This document shows, piece by piece, positions 37,533 through 46,945 of a DNA stretch of 55,569 bases. Location of the stretch: assembly GCF_030345715.1 (NCBI RefSeq), contig NZ_JAUASX010000015.1, positions 1 through 55,569 of the forward strand, written 5' to 3'. This DNA is from Solimonas sp. SE-A11 (GTDB taxonomy: Bacteria > Pseudomonadota > Gammaproteobacteria > Nevskiales > Nevskiaceae). Numbering within the stretch: position 1 is the first letter of the stretch; each line of letters begins with the position of its first letter. The notes beneath the pieces are model-generated. The model did not search any database. It was not told the DNA's origin and saw only the letters and a list, made by a program, of their open reading frames with translations. Made by a program: the position numbers and the translations under genes.

Positions 37533-38462
37533 ATGTCCGGAACCCTTCTTCGCAATACGCTGCGCACGGTGGTGCGGCTGACGCTCAAGCCGATGCTCGG
37601 GCCCTCGCTGTCCATCACCTCGCAGCGCCGCATGCTGAAGCTGCTCGGCGTCGCCACGCGCGTGCCGCGCGACGTGCGCGTGACCCCGCGCATGCTCGGC
37701 TCCGCACCCGGCGAAACCCTGCAGCCCTCCGGGCCGGCCTCGCGGGACGGCGTGATCCTGTTCCTGCACGGTGGCGGCTACTGTGTCGGCTCGCTGGACT
37801 CGCACCGCCCGCTGAGCGCCACGCTGGCCAAGGCCAGCGGCCTGACCGTGTTCGCGCTGGACTACCGCTTGGCGCCGGAGCATCCATACCCCGCCGCGCT
37901 CAACGACGCGGTGTCCGCCTACCGCACGCTGCTGGATGAAGGCCACACGCGTATCGTGCTGGCCGGCGACTCCGCCGGCGGCGGCCTGGCGCTGGCCACG
38001 GCGCTGAGCCTGCGCGATGCCGGCCTGCCCCCGGCCGCGGCCCTGCTGCTGATCTCGCCCTGGGGCGACGTGGGCTGCAGCGCCTCCACCATGGCCAGCA
38101 AGGCCGCGGTCGACCCGATGCTGTCGCAGCCGTCGCTGCAGCGCTGGGCCGCGGCCTATGTCGGCCGCGTGCCCACCGACCACCCGCTGTGCTCGCCGCT
38201 GTTCGCCGACCTGCGCGGCCTGCCGCCGGTGATCCTGCAGAGCGGCGAAGACGAGATCCTGCTGGACGACACGCTGCGCCTGGAGAAGGCGCTGACGCAG
38301 GCCAAGGTGCCGGTCACGCTGCAGGTCTACCCCGGCCTGTGGCATGACTTCCACCTGCAGGCCGGCATCCTGGGTGACGCCGACGAAGCGATCGGCAAGC
38401 TCGCGGATTTCGCCAGGTCCACCCTGGCGGCCGGCAACGCGACCGCCCGTCGCGGCGCTTGA
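37533..38462 (+). CDS. Alpha/beta-hydrolase of the hormone-sensitive-lipase group
   Basis: 309 residues. HGGGYCVGSLDSHR (about 76-89) is the oxyanion-hole motif and GDSAGGG (about 147-153) the nucleophile elbow with the catalytic serine; acid and His are in SGEDEILLDD and PGLWHDFHLQAG. An esterase that would cleave the ester or lactone made by the adjacent BVMO. It begins 9 bases after the BVMO stop, so the two are in one transcript. Cytoplasmic; no signal peptide. Confidence 0.92.
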   Translation: MSGTLLRNTLRTVVRLTLKPMLGPSLSITSQRRMLKLLGVATRVPRDVRVTPRMLGSAPGETLQPSGPASRDGVILFLHGGGYCVGSLDSHRPLSATLAKASGLTVFALDYRLAPEHPYPAALNDAVSAYRTLLDEGHTRIVLAGDSAGGGLALATALSLRDAGLPPAAALLLISPWGDVGCSASTMASKAAVDPMLSQPSLQRWAAAYVGRVPTDHPLCSPLFADLRGLPPVILQSGEDEILLDDTLRLEKALTQAKVPVTLQVYPGLWHDFHLQAGILGDADEAIGKLADFARSTLAAGNATARRGA

Positions 38463-38507
38463 AAACAAGACAGATCGAGTTCCCGTAGCGCAACGGAGGA
38501 GAGAGCC

Positions 38508-40186
38508 GTGGCCGAGTACGACTACATCGTTGTCGGGGCCGGCTCTGCCGGCTGCGTCGTCGCCAACCGCCTGTCGGCGGACGGGCAGCGCCGCGTCTGC
38601 CTGCTGGAAGCCGGGCCGGACGACACCAATCCGCTGATTCACATGCCGCTGGGCGTGGTGGCGCTGGTGCGCGGCTGGTTCGCCAACTGGAATTTCTGGA
38701 CCGAGCCGCAGCCGCATTGCGCGGGCCGGCGCATCCACCAGCCGCGCGGCAAGGTGCTGGGCGGCAGCAGCAGCATCAACGCCACGGTCTGCACCCGCGG
38801 CCACGCCTGGGATTACGACCACTGGGCCGAGCTCGGCTGCGAGGGCTGGTCCTATGATGAGGTCCTGCCCTACTTCGTACGCTCCGAGAACTACCAGGCT
38901 CCACTGGCGGAACGCGACCGGCGCTTCCACGGCCAGGATGGCCCGCTCAATGTCACCGAGCGCCGCTACACCAGCCCGCTGAGCGAAACCTTCATCGAGG
39001 CCGCGCAACAATGCGGCCATGCGCGCAACGACGATTTCAACGGCGCCGAGCAGGAGGGCTTCGGCACGTTCAAGGTCTTCCAGAAGGACGGCGAGCGCTG
39101 GAGCAACGCCCGCGCCTACCTGACGCCTGAGGTGCGCAACCGCCCCAACCTGACGATCCTTACCGGCGCGCAGGCGCTGCAGGTGCTGCTGGAGGGCAAG
39201 CGCGCCGTGGGCGTGAAGCTGCGCCGCGACGGCCGCGACGAGGAGATCCGTGCGCAGCGCGAGGTGATCCTGTCGGCCGGTGCTTTCCAGTCTCCGCAGT
39301 TGCTGCTGCTCTCGGGCATCGGCCCGCGCGCGGAGCTGGAGAAGCACGGCATCCCGGTGCGCCACGAGCTGCCGGGCGTGGGCGAGAACCTGCAGGACCA
39401 CCTCGACGTCATCATCGAGACCAGGGCCCGTAGCCGCGCACCAATCTCCTGGCACCCCACATCCTTGCTGCGCTCGCTGCGCAGCCTGTTCCAGTATCTG
39501 TTCCAGCGCAAGGGCGAGCTCAGCAGCAACGTCGTGGAGACCGGCGGCTTCTTCAAGTCCTCGGCCGACGAGCCGATCCCCGACCTGCAGTGCCACTTCG
39601 CGCCCACCGCCAACGTCGAGAACGGTTTCCGCCTGGCGGCGATGCTGGACTACCGCTACATCGCCTTCGTCTGCGACCTTCGCCCGCTGGCGCGCGGCCG
39701 CGTGGGCCTGGCCAGTGCCGACCCGCTGGCGCCGCCGCGGATCGACGGCAACTTCCTCAGCCAGAAGCGCGACGTCTCCCGCCTGGTGGCCGGTGTGCGC
39801 GCCATGCGCCGCATCCTGGCGCAGGCTGCCTTCGACCCGCATCGCGGCGAGGAGCTGTCGCCCGGCCCCGCCGTGCAGAGCGACGCCGAGCTTGAGGACT
39901 GGGTACGCCGCAACGCCGGCTCCAACTTCCACCCGGTGGGCACCTGCAAGATGGGCGTGGACCCGATGGCGGTGGTGGACCCGCAGCTGCGCGTGCACGG
40001 CCTTCAGGGTCTGCGCGTGATCGACGCCTCGATCATGCCGACCCTGAACGGCTCCAACACCAATGCCCCCTCGACCATGATCGGGGAAAAAGGCGCCGCT
40101 CTCACCCTTGCGGGCGGGGCGGAGCCGGCACGCTTGCGGCAGGCTACGCACCCCGCAGAAAAACCAAGAGTCCTGGAGACCACAGC

Positions 40187-40190
<4 letters not shown>
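38508..40190 (+). CDS. GMC-family FAD oxidoreductase (alcohol/choline dehydrogenase type)
   Basis: 560 residues from a GTG with GGAGGA ahead of it. The ADP-binding motif [15 protein letters not shown] is at the N-terminus, the GMC signatures [14 protein letters not shown] (84-97) and [15 protein letters not shown] follow, and the C-terminal catalytic region has [12 protein letters not shown] and [14 protein letters not shown]. It oxidises a primary or secondary alcohol. It follows the esterase by 45 bases and may oxidise the alcohol released by it, as AlkJ-like enzymes do. Its stop overlaps the ATG of the SDR gene. The tail after GEKGAALTL (about 30 residues) is unusually long and Arg/Pro-containing. 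Confidence 0.92.
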
Positions 40191-40954
<764 letters not shown>

Positions 40955-40970
40955 AGCCACCGCTTGTCTC

Positions 40971-40994
40971 CTCTCTCCCGCTGGCGGGAGAGAG
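40971..40994. repeat. CTCTCTCCCG hairpin and related CT-rich repeat in the SDR-decarboxylase gap
   Basis: Arms CTCTCTCCCG and CGGGAGAGAG around CTGG make a 10-bp hairpin; a further AGAGAGGG/CCCTCTCTC pair spans about 40999-41058. It resembles GA/CT-rich intergenic repeats common in GC-rich proteobacteria. It may stabilise or partly end the upstream mRNA. No T tract follows. Confidence 0.6.
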
Positions 40995-41094
40995 GCCGGG
41001 AGAGAGGGTCTCTGTAACGCTCCACCGGAAACAGACACCCTCCCCCCACCCCTCTCTCGCACGCGGGCGAGGGGAGTTATTTCAGGATCTTGAT

Positions 41095-41784
41095 ATGAAC
41101 GCCCCGCTCTCCGCCCCCGCCGTCATCCAGGCCCCCGCCCCCTGGGACCTGGTCGGCCGCGGCTACATCGCCATGCTGCGCTTCTCGCCCGACAGCAAGG
41201 TGCAGGACACGTTCCTGCCCAAGACCCTGCTCGGCAAGCGCGGCCGCTCGCCCTACGGCTGGCTGATGTTCGTGGACTACCAGAGCTCGGACGCGGGCCC
41301 CTACCACGAGCTGCTGTTCATCCCCGGCAGCTTCCCCTTCGAGGACGGCCAGCGCCACCTGTCGATCAGCCGCATCTTCGTCTCGACCATGGACAGCGTC
41401 GTCAACGGCCGCAACAACTGGGGCATCCCCAAGGAGCTGGCAGACTTCGACGTGCGCTATGGCGAGAAGGGCGTGGACCGCGTGACCCTGTCCAAGGACG
41501 GCCGCGTGTTCGCCGAGCTGGAGTTCAAGAGCTACCCGTTCTGGATTCCGTTCCTGACCGCGCTGATCCCCAAGTCCCTGCGCACCCTGGGCCAGCACCA
41601 TGACGGCAAGACCTTCGTCTACACGCCCTCGGCCCGCGGCTGGATCAAGCCGGCACGGACGATGCGCGCCCGTGCCGATGCCGCTATGTTCCCCAATCTC
41701 GGCCGCGCCAAGGCCCTCATGACGGTGGAAGTGCCGCGCTTCCGCATGACCTTCCCCGTCTCGAAAATCATCAACCGCAAATAA
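41095..41784 (+). CDS. Acetoacetate-decarboxylase-like protein
   Basis: 229 residues. Similarity is to the ADC superfamily: YHELLFIPGSF, ISRIFVSTMDSVVNGRNNWGIPKELADF, with a lysine in GIPKEL. Members include acetoacetate decarboxylase and many proteins of unknown chemistry that form Schiff bases. I cannot say whether it decarboxylates. A start at 41095 is chosen because it follows the repeat region and begins MNAPLSAP; a longer frame runs through the hairpins. It is followed after 10 bases by the acyl-CoA dehydrogenase gene. Confidence 0.8.
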   Translation: MNAPLSAPAVIQAPAPWDLVGRGYIAMLRFSPDSKVQDTFLPKTLLGKRGRSPYGWLMFVDYQSSDAGPYHELLFIPGSFPFEDGQRHLSISRIFVSTMDSVVNGRNNWGIPKELADFDVRYGEKGVDRVTLSKDGRVFAELEFKSYPFWIPFLTALIPKSLRTLGQHHDGKTFVYTPSARGWIKPARTMRARADAAMFPNLGRAKALMTVEVPRFRMTFPVSKIINRK

Positions 41785-41794
41785 GGTCCTGCCT

Positions 41795-42934
41795 ATGAAA
41801 CGCCCCGCCATCGACTCCGACATGGAGCTGTTCAGGGACAACGCCCGCAAGTTCTTCCAGACCGAGATCCGCCCGCATTCCGAGCGCTGGCGCGAGGCCG
41901 GCATCGTCGACCGCGAGGCCTTCCTCAAGGCCGGCGAGGCGGGCTACCTGTGCATGTGGATCGACGAGAAGTACGGCGGCCTGGGGCTCAAGGACTTCCG
42001 CTACGAGCAGATCCTGATCGAGGAGAACGCGCTGCACGGCGACAGCGGCTACTTCATCACGCTGCACAGCCGCCTGGTGGCGCCGTACCTGGAGCATTTC
42101 GGCACCGAGGAGCAGAAGCAGCGCTTCTACCCGGGCATCATGAGTGGCGAGAAGATCATGGCCATCGCCATGACCGAGCCGGACGCCGGCTCCGACCTCG
42201 CCGGCATGAAGGCCCGCGCCGAGGACAAGGGCGACCATTGGTTGCTCAACGGCTCCAAGACCTACATCTCCAACGGCATCCTGGCCGACGTGGTGATCGT
42301 GGCCGCCAAGACCCATCCGGAGAACCCGCACGGCGTGACGCTGTTCCTGGTGGAGCGCGGCATGGAGGGCTTCGAGCGCGGCCGCATGCTCAAGAAGATG
42401 GGCATGAAGTCCCAGGATACCGCCGAGCTGTTCTTCCGCGACGTGAAGGTGCCCAAGGCCAACGTGCTGGGCCAGCCGCATGCCGGCTTCTACCAGTTGA
42501 TGAAGGGCCTGGCCGAGGAGCGCCTGATCGCCGCCGCCGGCAACGTCTCCGGCGCCCGCGCCGCGCTGGACGTGACCAAGGAGTTCGTGCGCAATCGCAA
42601 GGTCTTCGGCAAGCCGCTGTCAAAGATGCAGAACACCCGCTTCAAGCTGGCCTCGCTGGATGCCGAGCTGGACATCGCCCAGGTCTACGTGGACCGCTGC
42701 GTGGAGCAGCACAACCTCGGCAAGCTCGACCCCACCGACGCCGCACGCGCCAAGCTCTACACCAGCGAGCTGCAGGGCCGCATGGTGGACGAGGGCGTGC
42801 AGCTGCACGGCGGCGCCGGCTACATGGAGGAATACCCGATCTGCCGCATGTACCAGGACGAGCGCATCCATCGCATCCTGGCCGGCACCTCGGAGATCAT
42901 GAAGGAAATCATCGCGCGCTCGACGCTCGACTGA
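41795..42934 (+). CDS. Acyl-CoA dehydrogenase
   Basis: 379 residues. Signatures AMTEPDAGSDLAGMKA (about 124-139) and QLHGGAGYMEEYPICRMYQDERI (about 335-357), the FAD and catalytic regions, with the C-terminal RILAGTSEIMKEIIARSTL. It puts a 2,3-double bond into an acyl-CoA with FAD as cofactor, the first beta-oxidation step. With the enoyl-CoA hydratase 16 bases downstream it forms a beta-oxidation pair. No acyl-CoA ligase or thiolase lies in the window, so activation must be provided elsewhere. Confidence 0.95.
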   Translation: MKRPAIDSDMELFRDNARKFFQTEIRPHSERWREAGIVDREAFLKAGEAGYLCMWIDEKYGGLGLKDFRYEQILIEENALHGDSGYFITLHSRLVAPYLEHFGTEEQKQRFYPGIMSGEKIMAIAMTEPDAGSDLAGMKARAEDKGDHWLLNGSKTYISNGILADVVIVAAKTHPENPHGVTLFLVERGMEGFERGRMLKKMGMKSQDTAELFFRDVKVPKANVLGQPHAGFYQLMKGLAEERLIAAAGNVSGARAALDVTKEFVRNRKVFGKPLSKMQNTRFKLASLDAELDIAQVYVDRCVEQHNLGKLDPTDAARAKLYTSELQGRMVDEGVQLHGGAGYMEEYPICRMYQDERIHRILAGTSEIMKEIIARSTLD

Positions 42935-42950
42935 TACGACGGAGGTCGGC

Positions 42951-43751
42951 GTGGACTACCAGGAAATCCTCTACGGCGTGGATGACGGCGTGGCCGTCAT
43001 CCGCTTCAACCGCCCCAAGGTCTACAACGCCATCACCGGGCAGATGCTGACGGAGCTGGACGATGCCTTCGTCCGCGCCGGAGCCGATGCCGCGGTGCGC
43101 GCGATCGTGCTCACCGGTGAGGGCAAGGCCTTCTGCTCCGGCGCCGACCTCGCCGCCTCGCTGGCAATGACGCCGCGCGACGCGCAGGGTCGTCTGGACC
43201 CGGGCCAGGCCCTGGAGGATTTCTACAACCCGCTGATCCTGAAGATGCGCGCGCTGCGCAAGCCGATCATCTCCGCGATCAACGGCATCGCCGCCGGCGC
43301 CGGCGCCAACCTCGGCCTGATGGCCGATCTAACGGTCTGCGCCCGCTCCGCCTACTTCCTGCAGGCCTTCGTCAACATCGGCCTGATCCCCGACGCCGGC
43401 GGCACCTGGGTGCTGCCGCGCTTGGTCGGCCTGCAGCGCGCCATGGGCATGGCGATGCTCGGCGAGAAGCTGCCCGCCGAAAAAGCCTTGGCCTGGGGCC
43501 TGGTCTGGGACGTGGTGGACGACGAGCAACTGCTGCCCACTGCGCTGACCCTGGCCCACAAGCTGGCCAATGGCCCGGCCGCCGCGCTGGAGCGCATCAA
43601 GCAGGCGATCTACGCGGGGAATGGCAGCACGCTGGAAGAATCTCTGCAGATCGAGCGCCGGCTGCAGGGCGAATGCGGGCACTACGACGAATTCACGGAG
43701 GGCGTGAGTGCCTTCCTGGAGAAGCGCAAGCCGGTGTATCGCAAGGGCTGA
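42951..43751 (+). CDS. Enoyl-CoA hydratase/isomerase (PaaG-like)
   Basis: 266 residues from a GTG with GGAGG before it. TGEGKAFCSGADLAA (about 53-67) and NGIAAGAGANLGLMADLTVCA (about 107-127) form the CoA-binding and oxyanion region, and FVNIGLIPDAGGTW carries the catalytic acid as Asp, as in PaaG-type isomerase/hydratases. Hydrates or isomerises unsaturated acyl-CoA. Last gene of the catabolic cluster; a terminator-like hairpin region follows before the TetR gene. Confidence 0.93.
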   Translation: MDYQEILYGVDDGVAVIRFNRPKVYNAITGQMLTELDDAFVRAGADAAVRAIVLTGEGKAFCSGADLAASLAMTPRDAQGRLDPGQALEDFYNPLILKMRALRKPIISAINGIAAGAGANLGLMADLTVCARSAYFLQAFVNIGLIPDAGGTWVLPRLVGLQRAMGMAMLGEKLPAEKALAWGLVWDVVDDEQLLPTALTLAHKLANGPAAALERIKQAIYAGNGSTLEESLQIERRLQGECGHYDEFTEGVSAFLEKRKPVYRKG

Positions 43752-43825
43752 ACGCCAGCCCTGACCCGCAGGCCCTGAACGCCATGCCGGCTCCCGCTGG
43801 CGTGGCGTTCCTGTTTGCGCGGCGC

Positions 43826-43855
43826 AAAAAAAGCCCGGCGTGCGCGGCGCCGGGC
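43826..43855 (-). terminator. Rho-independent terminator reading leftward
   Basis: On the minus strand, the hairpin GCCCGGCG/CGCCGGGC (43833-43855) with a 7-base loop is followed by seven T (43832-43826). No minus-strand protein gene lies to its right up to the TetR gene, so it may end a short leftward transcript, or act as a bidirectional terminator for the catabolic operon. Confidence 0.7.
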
Positions 43856-43935
43856 CGAGCCCCACGACCATTGCGGGAGACGCCCCAGGGCGCTTCCCTC
43901 GATGTTCCTGGCCGCCATTGCAGTGGCCGATGAAT

Positions 43936-43959
43936 GAGACACTACGTAGTACGTGTCTC
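43936..43959. promoter_or_regulatory. Palindromic operator upstream of the TetR/QsdR-like gene
   Basis: GAGACAC at 43936-43942 and GTGTCTC at 43953-43959 form a near-palindrome of 24 bases with TACGTAGTAC inside. Another GTGTCTC half-site is at 43983-43989. It stands 53 bases before the regulator ATG, as expected of an autoregulatory TetR operator, and could also control leftward transcription. Confidence 0.7.
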
Positions 43960-44011
43960 TTAGTCAATACATGATATTGCTCGTGTCTCAGGCCGGCCGT
44001 ATGCTGTCGGC

Positions 44012-44668
44012 ATGTCGCCCACCGCCCCCAAGCCTGCCCGGATCGCGCCGATCCCCGCGCTGCAACGCAGCGCCGCGCAGGCGACTCCGACGGACATGTT
44101 CCGGGCGGCGCGGCGGATCTACCTGGCGGGCGAGAAGCTGGACATGAACCAGCTGGCGCTGCAGCTGGGTATCGCGCGGGCCACGCTGTATCGCTGGATC
44201 GGCGACCGGGACCGCTTGCTGGTCGACGTGATCTGGTCGCTGACGCAGCAGACCCTGGAGCGCGCCGCCGCCCGTGCCGCCGGCCAGGGAGTGGCGCGCC
44301 TGGAGGCGATCTTCGGCGAGCAGGTGGAAGTGATCGCCACGGCGGTGCCGCTGCGCCGCTTCCTGGAGCACGAAGGCCAGGCCGGCTACCGCCTGGTGAC
44401 GCATCCGGATGGCGTGCATGGCCGCCTGGTGCACGCCGACATGGCGTTGATCCGCCAGGAGATCGAGGCCGGGCGGTACCGCCCGCCAGCCGACCTGGAG
44501 ACCCTGGTGGAAGCCATGGTCAGCGTGGGTGAGCACTTCCTCTACTCCGGCCTGATCGGCGGCTTCCACCCGCAGCCGGACAAGGCGCGGCGGGCCATCG
44601 GCCTGCTGCTGCGGGAAAACACCGGCGAGCCCCCGCGGGCCGGGGCCGGCAAGCGCCGCCGGGCCTGA
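44012..44668 (+). CDS. TetR-family regulator, QsdR-like
   Basis: 218 residues. The HTH is about 25-70 (DMFRAARRIYLAGEKLDMNQLALQLGIARATLYRWIGDRDRLL), the C-terminal region (VPLRRFLEHEGQAGYRLVTHPDGVHGRLVHA) matches the QsdR-type ligand domain. It follows the catabolic cluster and carries its own palindromic operator, so it is a probable repressor of itself and possibly of the cluster. Its ligand is unknown. The basic tail GKRRRA is short and unusual. Confidence 0.87.
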   Translation: MSPTAPKPARIAPIPALQRSAAQATPTDMFRAARRIYLAGEKLDMNQLALQLGIARATLYRWIGDRDRLLVDVIWSLTQQTLERAAARAAGQGVARLEAIFGEQVEVIATAVPLRRFLEHEGQAGYRLVTHPDGVHGRLVHADMALIRQEIEAGRYRPPADLETLVEAMVSVGEHFLYSGLIGGFHPQPDKARRAIGLLLRENTGEPPRAGAGKRRRA

Positions 44669-44680
44669 TCCCCCCGGCGG

Positions 44681-44690
44681 AGGGGTATGC
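44681..44690 (+). promoter_or_regulatory. AGGGGTA motif upstream of the histidine kinase gene
   Basis: AGGGGTAT at 44681-44688 stands about 84 bases before the kinase start. AGGGGTAC occurs at 46564-46571 ahead of the small protein/response-regulator genes. Such short G-rich boxes are compatible with binding of the LuxR-type regulator encoded here, but this is only a shared word. Confidence 0.35.
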
Positions 44691-44772
44691 CCTGGGGCGC
44701 CGCCGCCCTAGGCTGCTCGCACCTTCCCCGGGGACCCGGTTACTGTGCCACCCTGGATCACCGGTTGCCGTC

Positions 44773-46545
44773 ATGCGTCCGCCCTTTGCGCTGTTCAACT
44801 ACCAGGCCTACCCGCCGCCGCTCGCCACCGAGATGCTGGCGCTGGGCTGGAGCAGCCTGCGCCCCTGGCTCTCGCCGCTGGCGGTGGCGGTGGTGGCCGG
44901 CCTGTGCTGGGACGTCAACGATCACGGCTTCCTGCTCGGCTGGCTGGCGATTAGCATCGCCAACGGCATGATCGGCCTGGCCATGCGGCGCCACTACCAG
45001 CAGCTCAGCGCGCCGGTGCTGCCGCTGGCGCAGTTGCGCATGGGCGAGTGGCTGGCGCTGCTGCATGGCGGGGTGATGCTGGGTGCCATCTGGGGGGCGC
45101 TGGGTTTCCTGCTGGTGCCGGCGCCGGCCGGGCACAACCTGATGATCGTGATGATCTACATGGGCGTCAGCGTGTCGGCTTCCTCGATGGCGTCCTTCGG
45201 CCTGGCGCATGTGTGCTCGGCCTCGCTGGTTTCGCTGCTGTTCCTGCTGCCTTCGCTGCGCCAGACCTTTGCCGACAACTGGCTGCAGCTGGCGATCATG
45301 TTCGTGTTCTTCCATGCCACCATCATCCAGGCGGTGCTGCTGCGCCATCACGGCAATGCCCGCACGCTGATGCTGGAGAAGGAGAAGGACCGCCTGATCG
45401 AGGAACAGCGCATTGCCGTGGAGAGCGCGCAGCGCGCCAACCGCGAGAAGTCGGCCTTCCTCGCGGCGGCCAGCCATGACCTGCGCCAGCCGCTGCATGC
45501 ACTGATGCTGACCAGCCACGCGCTGCGCATGCGCGTGCCGGGGGAGGAAAGCCGCGAGCTGGTGGACCGTGTACTGGAAGCCGGGCAGGCGCTGTCGGAC
45601 CAGTTCAACAGCCTGATGGACCTGTCGAAGCTGGAAGGCGGCGCCTACCGCCTCAATCTGCAGCCGACCCCGTTCCTGGAGCTGCTGCCGCGTGCCATCG
45701 CGGCACACCGGCAGATCGCCGGCTACAAGGGGATCCGGCTGCGGCTGCGCATCGACCGGCGCCTGCAGCAGCGCGCCCTGGATACGGACCCGGTGCTGCT
45801 GGGCCGCGTGCTGCACAACCTGCTCGACAACGCCATCAAGTTCTCCACGCCCGATCGCGCGGTGCTGCTCACGGCGCGGCGGCGCGGCGGTTCGGTGGAG
45901 CTGGCGCTGCAGGACCAGGGCATCGGCATCCCGGCCGAGCAGGTGGCCGAGGTATTCAAACCCTACGTGCAGTTGCACAACCCCACCCGTGACCGCAGCC
46001 AGGGCATCGGCCTGGGCCTGAGCATCGTGCAGGAGGCCTCCAACCTGCTCGGCGCGCGGCTGTTGCTGCGCTCGTGGCCCGGCCGCGGCAGCCGCTTCAC
46101 CCTGCTGCTGCCGGCCACGGCGTTGATCGCCCTGCCCGTGCGCGGGCTCGCGCCGCGGGAGTCCGTGCCCCAGGCCGCGCCGCTGCAGCGCCTGCGCGAG
46201 CGTCACCTGCTGCTGGTGGAGGACGACCCGATGGCGGCGAGCGCGCTGGCCACCTGGGCCGGCGACTGGGGCCTGCGCGTGAGCCACCGCAGCGATCCGG
46301 CACAGGTGGAAGAGACACTGGCGCCCGACCTGATCCTCTGCGACGTGCGCCTGCCCGGCGGACGCGACGGCATTGACTGGCTCACCGACTGGCTGGCGCA
46401 ATGGCCGGATGCGCGTGGCCTGCTGGTGTCCGGCGAGCTGGCGCCCGAGACTCACCAGCGTGCCGAGCAGGAGGGCCTGCTGCTGCTGACCAAGCCGGTA
46501 GCCCCGGAGCTGCTGCTGCGCACCCTGGCCGGGATGGCGCCGTGA
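44773..46545 (+). CDS. Hybrid sensor histidine kinase
   Basis: 590 residues. Five to six membrane helices cover about 30-190 with no large sensor loop, followed by a coiled region and the HisKA box AASHDLRQPLHAL with His235. The ATPase domain has LLDNAIKF, DQGIGIP and GIGLGLSI. A C-terminal receiver domain begins HLLLVEDDPMAAS, with the likely phospho-Asp in LILCDVRLPGG. It senses an unknown signal at the membrane and should phosphorylate the LuxR-type regulator encoded 400 bases downstream, its own receiver giving an extra control step. Starts at ATG 44773 shortly after a TTGCCGTC context. Confidence 0.92.
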   Translation: MRPPFALFNYQAYPPPLATEMLALGWSSLRPWLSPLAVAVVAGLCWDVNDHGFLLGWLAISIANGMIGLAMRRHYQQLSAPVLPLAQLRMGEWLALLHGGVMLGAIWGALGFLLVPAPAGHNLMIVMIYMGVSVSASSMASFGLAHVCSASLVSLLFLLPSLRQTFADNWLQLAIMFVFFHATIIQAVLLRHHGNARTLMLEKEKDRLIEEQRIAVESAQRANREKSAFLAAASHDLRQPLHALMLTSHALRMRVPGEESRELVDRVLEAGQALSDQFNSLMDLSKLEGGAYRLNLQPTPFLELLPRAIAAHRQIAGYKGIRLRLRIDRRLQQRALDTDPVLLGRVLHNLLDNAIKFSTPDRAVLLTARRRGGSVELALQDQGIGIPAEQVAEVFKPYVQLHNPTRDRSQGIGLGLSIVQEASNLLGARLLLRSWPGRGSRFTLLLPATALIALPVRGLAPRESVPQAAPLQRLRERHLLLVEDDPMAASALATWAGDWGLRVSHRSDPAQVEETLAPDLILCDVRLPGGRDGIDWLTDWLAQWPDARGLLVSGELAPETHQRAEQEGLLLLTKPVAPELLLRTLAGMAP

Positions 46546-46563
46546 ACGCCGCCCCCACTACAG

Positions 46564-46571
46564 AGGGGTAC
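46564..46571 (+). promoter_or_regulatory. AGGGGTA motif upstream of the small protein gene
   Basis: AGGGGTAC, the same word as at 44681, 60 bases before the small protein start at 46631. Confidence 0.3.
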
Positions 46572-46630
46572 TCGCCGGCCACCACGGCGGGTCTAATGGC
46601 GCAGCCCTTCCGCTCCAGGCTCGCCCACCC

Positions 46631-46936
46631 ATGGCCGACGGCTCCCATTACGCTGGCTATACCCGCTACGAGGCTGCCGAGCTCGAAGCGGCGTTCGAGC
46701 GGGTGCGGGAGCAACTGCCGGTCATGTTCCGCAGCTTCTGGCATCGCGCGGAGATACCGTCCGGCAAGCCGGCGCTGTTCCGCATCCATGCCGAGGACGG
46801 TTCGCCGGTCCTGCAACTGGAGCGCATCGACACCGGCCGCTATCGCAGCGTCGGCCTGTGCCGTGGACGACGGATCGTCTTTGCCAACTGCTGCCCTTCC
46901 ATCGACGACGCGTTGCGCGCCGCCGGCCTGCTGTAG
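46631..46936 (+). CDS. Small conserved-looking protein between kinase and response regulator
   Basis: 101 residues, with no signal peptide or membrane helix. Content is Glu/Arg-rich, with SFWHRAEIPSGKPALFRIHAEDG and a C-terminal VFANCCPSIDDALRAAGLL. I do not recognise the family. It lies between the hybrid kinase and the LuxR-type regulator, with 9 bases to the latter, so it is very likely cotranscribed with it. A connector or modulator role in the signalling pair is possible; nothing in the sequence proves it. Confidence 0.65.
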   Translation: MADGSHYAGYTRYEAAELEAAFERVREQLPVMFRSFWHRAEIPSGKPALFRIHAEDGSPVLQLERIDTGRYRSVGLCRGRRIVFANCCPSIDDALRAAGLL

Positions 46937-46945
46937 TCTCGACCC

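Noticed and set aside
35955-40151. A very long minus-strand open frame (about 1398 codons)
   Set aside because: It lies antisense to the clear BVMO, hydrolase and GMC genes, is built of Arg/His/Gln/Ala/Val-rich sequence with no motif, and reflects high GC at third positions.
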